Shown: positions 59,677 through 64,000 of the stretch, in pieces
How the letters are laid out: the number at the start of each line of letters is the position of its first letter
Numbering within the stretch: position 1 is the first letter of the stretch
Source of the DNA: Streptococcus sp. 29896
GTDB lineage: Bacteria > Bacillota > Bacilli > Lactobacillales > Streptococcaceae
Length of the DNA: 64,000 nucleotides
Direction: 5' to 3'
Assembly: GCF_032594915.1 (NCBI RefSeq)
Contig: NZ_CP118733.1
Location: 1,302,001 to 1,366,000 of the forward strand
Notes under the pieces: model-generated
Told to the model about the DNA's origin: nothing
Databases searched by the model: none
The model's input: the letters and a program-made list of their open reading frames with translations, nothing else
Translations under genes and position numbers: made by a program

Positions 59677-61161
59677 TTAGTCTAAGTTTTTCATTCTGCG
59701 TTTTGAAATTAAAACAATCGCAGCGCCAACGATTAAAATAGAACCTACTGTGTAGAATACGCGCGTACCGAAAGCACCAGTTGATGGCAATTCTGCACCA
59801 GCTTGGTTGACAACTTCGATTTCACCATTTTGATTATTCAATAGAACTTGTTTGCGTGCAGTCAAGATATTGTAACCAGAAGGTGCTTTGATTTCTTCTA
59901 ACCAATAAGTCTTGTCACCTTTCAAACCTTTGATAACTGCTGTACCACCTTGGATAACAACGCCATCTTCGCCTTCAACTGCAACACGATAGGCACCAGC
60001 TCCATCCGCAACTACCTTAACTTCAGTTCCACCAGTTTCTTGGTCATAAAGACGGAATTCTGCTCCTTCGATAACTTGTTTTTCTGGATTTACCTTTTTA
60101 ATGGTTGCTTTATAAGTATTGATGTTAGTACCGCCACCTGGAATTGTTTCAATTGGTGGATTTTTAGGGTCATCTGGATTATCTGGGTTTGATGGATCTC
60201 CCTTACCATAGTACTTGATATTGGCATTGTTTGTTGCCTGACCTTCTTTAGCCTCTGTTGTGACAACTGCCTTATAAGATACTGTAAGGTTTGTAGGGGA
60301 TTTATAAATCGATTGATAGTTTTCGCCAACCCAACGCACACCTACAACCATTTTTCCACTTGGGTCAAATGAAATATTGGCTGTATCAATAACTTTGCCG
60401 TCCACTCGGACAACAACACTGTCTTGTTTGATAGCCAATCCTACAGGATTATCTTCAATAACATAGCGAATAATTTGTTGCGTTTGCTTGTTTTCAGTCA
60501 TGTGGTTAGTTGCAACAATCTTGATACGGAAGTCAAGCACATCTCCGATTTGTGCTGTTGAAACATCCACATACTCTCCAGAAGCAATCTTAACTTTTTT
60601 ACCACCAGGACCCTTATCTGGATCAGGTGTATCTGGCAAGTCAGGTGTATTTGGATCTGGAACTTTTGGTTTCAGATCGTTTTTATCGATAACAGTCGCA
60701 TTTGGGTTTGTACTGTCAACTGTAATCACTGCTCCAAGAGATGATTTTACAAAGTAGTAACCATACTCCAAACCTTTAAACGTTAAAGTATCTGCGGTCG
60801 CTGTTGCTTCGCCTACTTGTTTGCCGTAACTTGTTGCCCACTCTGCAAATTCAGTGGTTGTAATATCAACCGTGTCAGCTGTTTTCACTAAAACGTTTCC
60901 AGCTGAATCTGTTTCAAACCATTTGTTATCAGTTAATGCTGGTTTGTCTGCCATTAACTTGTAAGAAATACCAGCATCTGATCGAGTCGCATCGAATAGT
61001 TTATACAAGGTATAGGTTTGACCTTGAGCAGTGTTACTGATAGTAATGGATGCTGGCCCAGAGCCACTATTCACTTCTGTCTGTGCTAGTGCCGTTGTTC
61101 CATGCACTAGAACGAGTAGCCCTGCCAAGAGGGCCGTGAAAAATCGTTTAATCTTTTTCAT
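59677..61161 (-). CDS. backbone pilin with LPSTG anchor
   Basis: A 494-aa major pilin. The signal peptide ends near ALAQ (about 26). A pilin-motif lysine is most likely in LKPKVPDP (163-170), a Pro-rich linker follows, and then the D2/D3-type Cna-B domains. The E-box glutamate is in YWLEEIKAPSGYN (about 422). LPSTG is at 458-462, followed by a membrane helix and SKRRMKNLD. The order ancillary pilin, backbone pilin, sortase matches sfp1-sfp2-srtF of S. suis, which would make this sfp2. Confidence 0.87.
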   Translation of the reverse strand: MKKIKRFFTALLAGLLVLVHGTTALAQTEVNSGSGPASITISNTAQGQTYTLYKLFDATRSDAGISYKLMADKPALTDNKWFETDSAGNVLVKTADTVDITTTEFAEWATSYGKQVGEATATADTLTFKGLEYGYYFVKSSLGAVITVDSTNPNATVIDKNDLKPKVPDPNTPDLPDTPDPDKGPGGKKVKIASGEYVDVSTAQIGDVLDFRIKIVATNHMTENKQTQQIIRYVIEDNPVGLAIKQDSVVVRVDGKVIDTANISFDPSGKMVVGVRWVGENYQSIYKSPTNLTVSYKAVVTTEAKEGQATNNANIKYYGKGDPSNPDNPDDPKNPPIETIPGGGTNINTYKATIKKVNPEKQVIEGAEFRLYDQETGGTEVKVVADGAGAYRVAVEGEDGVVIQGGTAVIKGLKGDKTYWLEEIKAPSGYNILTARKQVLLNNQNGEIEVVNQAGAELPSTGAFGTRVFYTVGSILIVGAAIVLISKRRMKNLD

Positions 61162-61189
61162 GATGATCCTTTCTTAAAATTGTAATAGG

Positions 61190-64000
61190 TTAATAATAGC
61201 GTTTTTTCCAATAATAACTAACTCCTGCCCCAAACATAAGGACAAGACCAATTCCCATCACCAGGTGTCGTCCAAGACCACCGGTTTCTGGCAAGGCAGT
61301 ACCTGGTTGGTTGGCTACCTGCAGGCGATGGCTATAGGAGATTAATTCTCCTGTTGAGGAACTTGGTTGGTTGTGATTAAATCGAGCCATTTCTGGTCGT
61401 CCTGCTTGACCAGTCTGATCCGTCAGGGTCAAGACAAAGGATTGATTTTCTTCTGCAACAGTAAAGTAGATATCCTCTGTCAAGACGATGAAACCATCAG
61501 GTGCCGCCAGTTCTTTCAATCGATAAGTACCTGCTTTTAAGCCAACTAGGTTTGCTCCTTCAGAACTATCTATCAAGATGGTGTCAATTTCTGGTACTGC
61601 TACCCACTGGCTACCGTCCCACTTGGTCAACTCAAATTTTCCACCTGCAAGCGGTGTCCAGTGATGACTGGTTTTCTGGAGATTTAGTGTTGGGTAAACC
61701 GTCAATTGACCGTTTTGAACTGTCACTTGATAGTTGGATTCTAGGGTATTTGGACCAAATGAATAGGTAAATGTATTTTCACCTTTCCCTGGATTTATTT
61801 GTGATCCAAGTACATTGAATTCAACCGTTTCTCCATCGACCAATCCGGTGTAATCAACACCCGTTGGAACTGAAATAGCAACAGATTCTTCTCGTAATTC
61901 CAAGCCGTCGTAGCCTTGTTCAGCTGAATCTGAAGTGAAAATGAGTTGCCGCGGCCGAATAGTCAGACTACCATTTTCAATCACAAATCGGACATCAAAG
62001 TTTGGATTGCTGTTTCTGAAGAGATGGTACAGATCGAGTGTATAGGTTCCCGCATCTTTTCTCTCAACAAAGTAACGGCTCTGATCTGCTACAAGCTCAA
62101 TATCTGACTCTTGGTACAAACCAGAATCATCAGAAATCGTCCACTCGTAGCCCACTCTTGTTGTCAAACCATCATAGGTTTTCTCCTGCTTTTGTCCTGT
62201 AACTGTAACCGTAACAGGTTGCTTGGTGACTAAGAGACTACCTGCTTCATAGGTAATCTTGTAGAAATCCTGACTCAGATTTGCAGCACCACTTGTCCGA
62301 CCTGAACTTCGGCTAATCCGTGCTTCTTTTGGAATCGTTTGGCTCGAACCTGCATTTGTTTGACTACCATCATAAGCAATAGACGTCAGACGATCCGTTG
62401 GCTTGAGTCCATCGACCAGTGCTAAATCAGACAATCCGCTGCTAACCAAGGCAGTTCCATCATAGACTTTTTGCTTATCTGCAGCCCGAATCAAGAGATT
62501 CTTCTGATAGTAGAGATTGATGGTAATCTCTTGGCTCTGGTTGATTTGGTAGTAAATTTTATTTTCTACCTGCTGATGATCGATCGAGTGATGGTAGCTA
62601 TAGCCTTCAATTCCCGGTCGTTGAACAATGTAAGCAGATGGACGCTTTCTCGTTACATAAAGTGGATTAATTCCTGGAATTGGATTGCCATCCATATCCA
62701 GATAGTTGACTCGAATATGCGCAGTATCATAATCACTATATCTGAAGGTCAGGATATTTTTTCGACTATCAGATGTGAAATAAATCTGCTGGACATCATC
62801 CAAGGCAAAATAATCTGTCGCCAACATGCTTTCTGTCACTCCTACTTGAGTGCGCATGTGTTGCTTATCGACTTCTACCGGTCTTTCTTTAGCAAAGATA
62901 AATCCAGCTTCAACATCTATGACGCGTGTTGGAGCCACTTCAATCGCCTCATTACTTGCCAAAACATAACGTATCGTGTAGGTGATGTTTTGTGTATTCG
63001 GCGTGTAATAGAAAGTAATGAGATTTTCTCCATAGTGTAGAGATACCGTTTGCCGGAGTTGGTCTGGCAAGTATCCCGGTATACCTTTCGCACGAACCGT
63101 AACATTTTGCCCATTTTGAAGACTCGGATCTTCTACCAACAAATCAGGAGACAATTGTCGCGACGTATTGTGCTCGAGATAACGAACACGATAGGTAGTT
63201 GCAATTGGATTCCAACGAGCGTAAAGGGTAATATTGCCTGTAACCGGTCGATTCCAATCATACAAAGTTCCTCCAGTACGCTCAGTGTACCATCCCATAA
63301 AGCGATGATTATCCAAACTAGGCGCACCAGGGTTGTAGACTTTGTTGTACTTTGGAACAGTCATACTGTCAAATTGTCCCTGGCCACCATTGGTATCAAA
63401 GCTGACCGTGTAATCAGGTTTTTCCCAATTTGCATATACAACTTTGTTTTGACCGTACATTACAGTCCACTGTACTGGTACATTAAAAGTTTCATCTTCA
63501 TACCAACCACGCCAGATAAAATCACTATCTACTCCAGCTGGTCTAGTTGGCTCTTCACTATAGGATGGTGAACTGATATCTCGACCGAATGGAAGATTTG
63601 GAATTGATTTGATAATTGAACTTCCATACACATAATCCAGAGTAAAGCTATTTCGTTTATAGTAGAACCGAAAAGTCTTACTACCATTGCTCTCAGTGGT
63701 GCCCTTGTAGCCACCACTTGGGGGTGATGTTAACTTTGTAAATCCGAAAATTTCTTTTTGAGTCACATTACCCATGGAATATAATTCTTGGCTAAATCGA
63801 GTAGCAACTTGATACAAATTCGGATTATTTGCATCCTGAAGCCAGTACTCCACTTTATGCTTGGTACCTTTAAAACTAAACTGAGCTCTTAATTGAACAG
63901 TATTTTTATTATCAGCACTTTCCACTACTTCCGGTGTCAGTTCAAACCGTTTTGTAGAGTATACAGGTCTATTCTTTCGTAAATCATCCCATCCAATAAA
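61190..64000 (-). CDS. ancillary pilin / large surface adhesin, 5' end outside window
   Basis: The frame is open from the right edge of the window to the stop at 61190, at least 936 codons; a GTG at 63925 is internal and not the start. Visible in order are a Listeria-Bacteroides (Flg_new) repeat (TVSFDTNGGQGQF to LYARWNP), MucBP-like units (RVRYLEHNTSRQLSPD, IRVNYLDMDGNPIPG), MBG-like beta domains (KQKVYDGTALV, EKTYDGLTTR), and a SpaA-type Cna-B domain (GGKFELTKWDG to YRLKELAAPDGF). LPETG and a helix ending KKRYY close it. It would be Sfp1 in S. suis terms. In this window the frame is uninterrupted. Confidence 0.87.
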   Translation of the reverse strand, partial: FIGWDDLRKNRPVYSTKRFELTPEVVESADNKNTVQLRAQFSFKGTKHKVEYWLQDANNPNLYQVATRFSQELYSMGNVTQKEIFGFTKLTSPPSGGYKGTTESNGSKTFRFYYKRNSFTLDYVYGSSIIKSIPNLPFGRDISSPSYSEEPTRPAGVDSDFIWRGWYEDETFNVPVQWTVMYGQNKVVYANWEKPDYTVSFDTNGGQGQFDSMTVPKYNKVYNPGAPSLDNHRFMGWYTERTGGTLYDWNRPVTGNITLYARWNPIATTYRVRYLEHNTSRQLSPDLLVEDPSLQNGQNVTVRAKGIPGYLPDQLRQTVSLHYGENLITFYYTPNTQNITYTIRYVLASNEAIEVAPTRVIDVEAGFIFAKERPVEVDKQHMRTQVGVTESMLATDYFALDDVQQIYFTSDSRKNILTFRYSDYDTAHIRVNYLDMDGNPIPGINPLYVTRKRPSAYIVQRPGIEGYSYHHSIDHQQVENKIYYQINQSQEITINLYYQKNLLIRAADKQKVYDGTALVSSGLSDLALVDGLKPTDRLTSIAYDGSQTNAGSSQTIPKEARISRSSGRTSGAANLSQDFYKITYEAGSLLVTKQPVTVTVTGQKQEKTYDGLTTRVGYEWTISDDSGLYQESDIELVADQSRYFVERKDAGTYTLDLYHLFRNSNPNFDVRFVIENGSLTIRPRQLIFTSDSAEQGYDGLELREESVAISVPTGVDYTGLVDGETVEFNVLGSQINPGKGENTFTYSFGPNTLESNYQVTVQNGQLTVYPTLNLQKTSHHWTPLAGGKFELTKWDGSQWVAVPEIDTILIDSSEGANLVGLKAGTYRLKELAAPDGFIVLTEDIYFTVAEENQSFVLTLTDQTGQAGRPEMARFNHNQPSSSTGELISYSHRLQVANQPGTALPETGGLGRHLVMGIGLVLMFGAGVSYYWKKRYY

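Overview
The window looks like a chromosome segment of a low-GC streptococcus, most likely Streptococcus suis. The evidence is the housekeeping set (nagB, queA, sodA, holA, comEA/comEC, cshA), several YSIRK/LPXTG surface proteins, and a two-pilin plus class C sortase locus laid out like the S. suis srtF pilus cluster. The species call rests on memory of gene families, not on a search.

Layout. 1-3,472: nagB (with two NagR-type operators), a small membrane protein and queA, and an aminotransferase. 3,650-8,881: a 1,743-aa wall-anchored protein combining a GH123-like (DUF4091) catalytic region, a LamG-like module and an Asp-box propeller. 9,176-11,908: sodA, holA and a metallo-beta-lactamase-fold hydrolase. 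11,929-26,494: a large acyl-CoA / polyhydroxyalkanoate (PHA) block. It holds an acyl-CoA dehydrogenase, a LysR regulator, acetoacetate CoA-transferase (atoDA), enoyl-CoA hydratase, an OFA-type transporter, thiolase, 3-hydroxybutyryl-CoA dehydrogenase, a second acyl-CoA dehydrogenase, a FabK-like flavoenzyme, an (R)-specific hydratase (phaJ), an alpha/beta hydrolase and class III PHA synthase (phaE-phaC). On paper this is a full route from acetyl-CoA or acetoacetate through crotonyl-CoA to poly-3-hydroxybutyrate, which is surprising in a Streptococcus.

26,772-32,237: an M26-type zinc metalloprotease with twelve 20-residue C-terminal repeats. 32,396-40,713: maf, a two-gene islet that appears inserted at the 3' end of comEC, comEC-comEA, plsC, a type I toxin-antitoxin module, trmN6, a GIY-YIG gene, an azoreductase and a GNAT acetyltransferase behind a probable translation attenuator. 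41,185-54,651: one giant (about 4,488 aa) fibrillar adhesin with CshA-type and mucin-binding-like repeats, including more than six 888-bp near-identical units. 54,955-58,604: cshA, a BOX-like repeat element and a two-gene ABC exporter. 58,750-64,000: class C sortase, backbone pilin, and a large ancillary pilin that runs off the right edge.

Two themes recur. First, mucosal surface biology: glycan-acting enzyme, protease, mucin-binding-like adhesin and pilus. Second, genome plasticity in a competent species: two genes (sodA and comEC) have a second, slightly different copy of their own 3' end lying beyond inserted DNA. All coordinates and translations were read by eye; functional calls come from recognised motifs.
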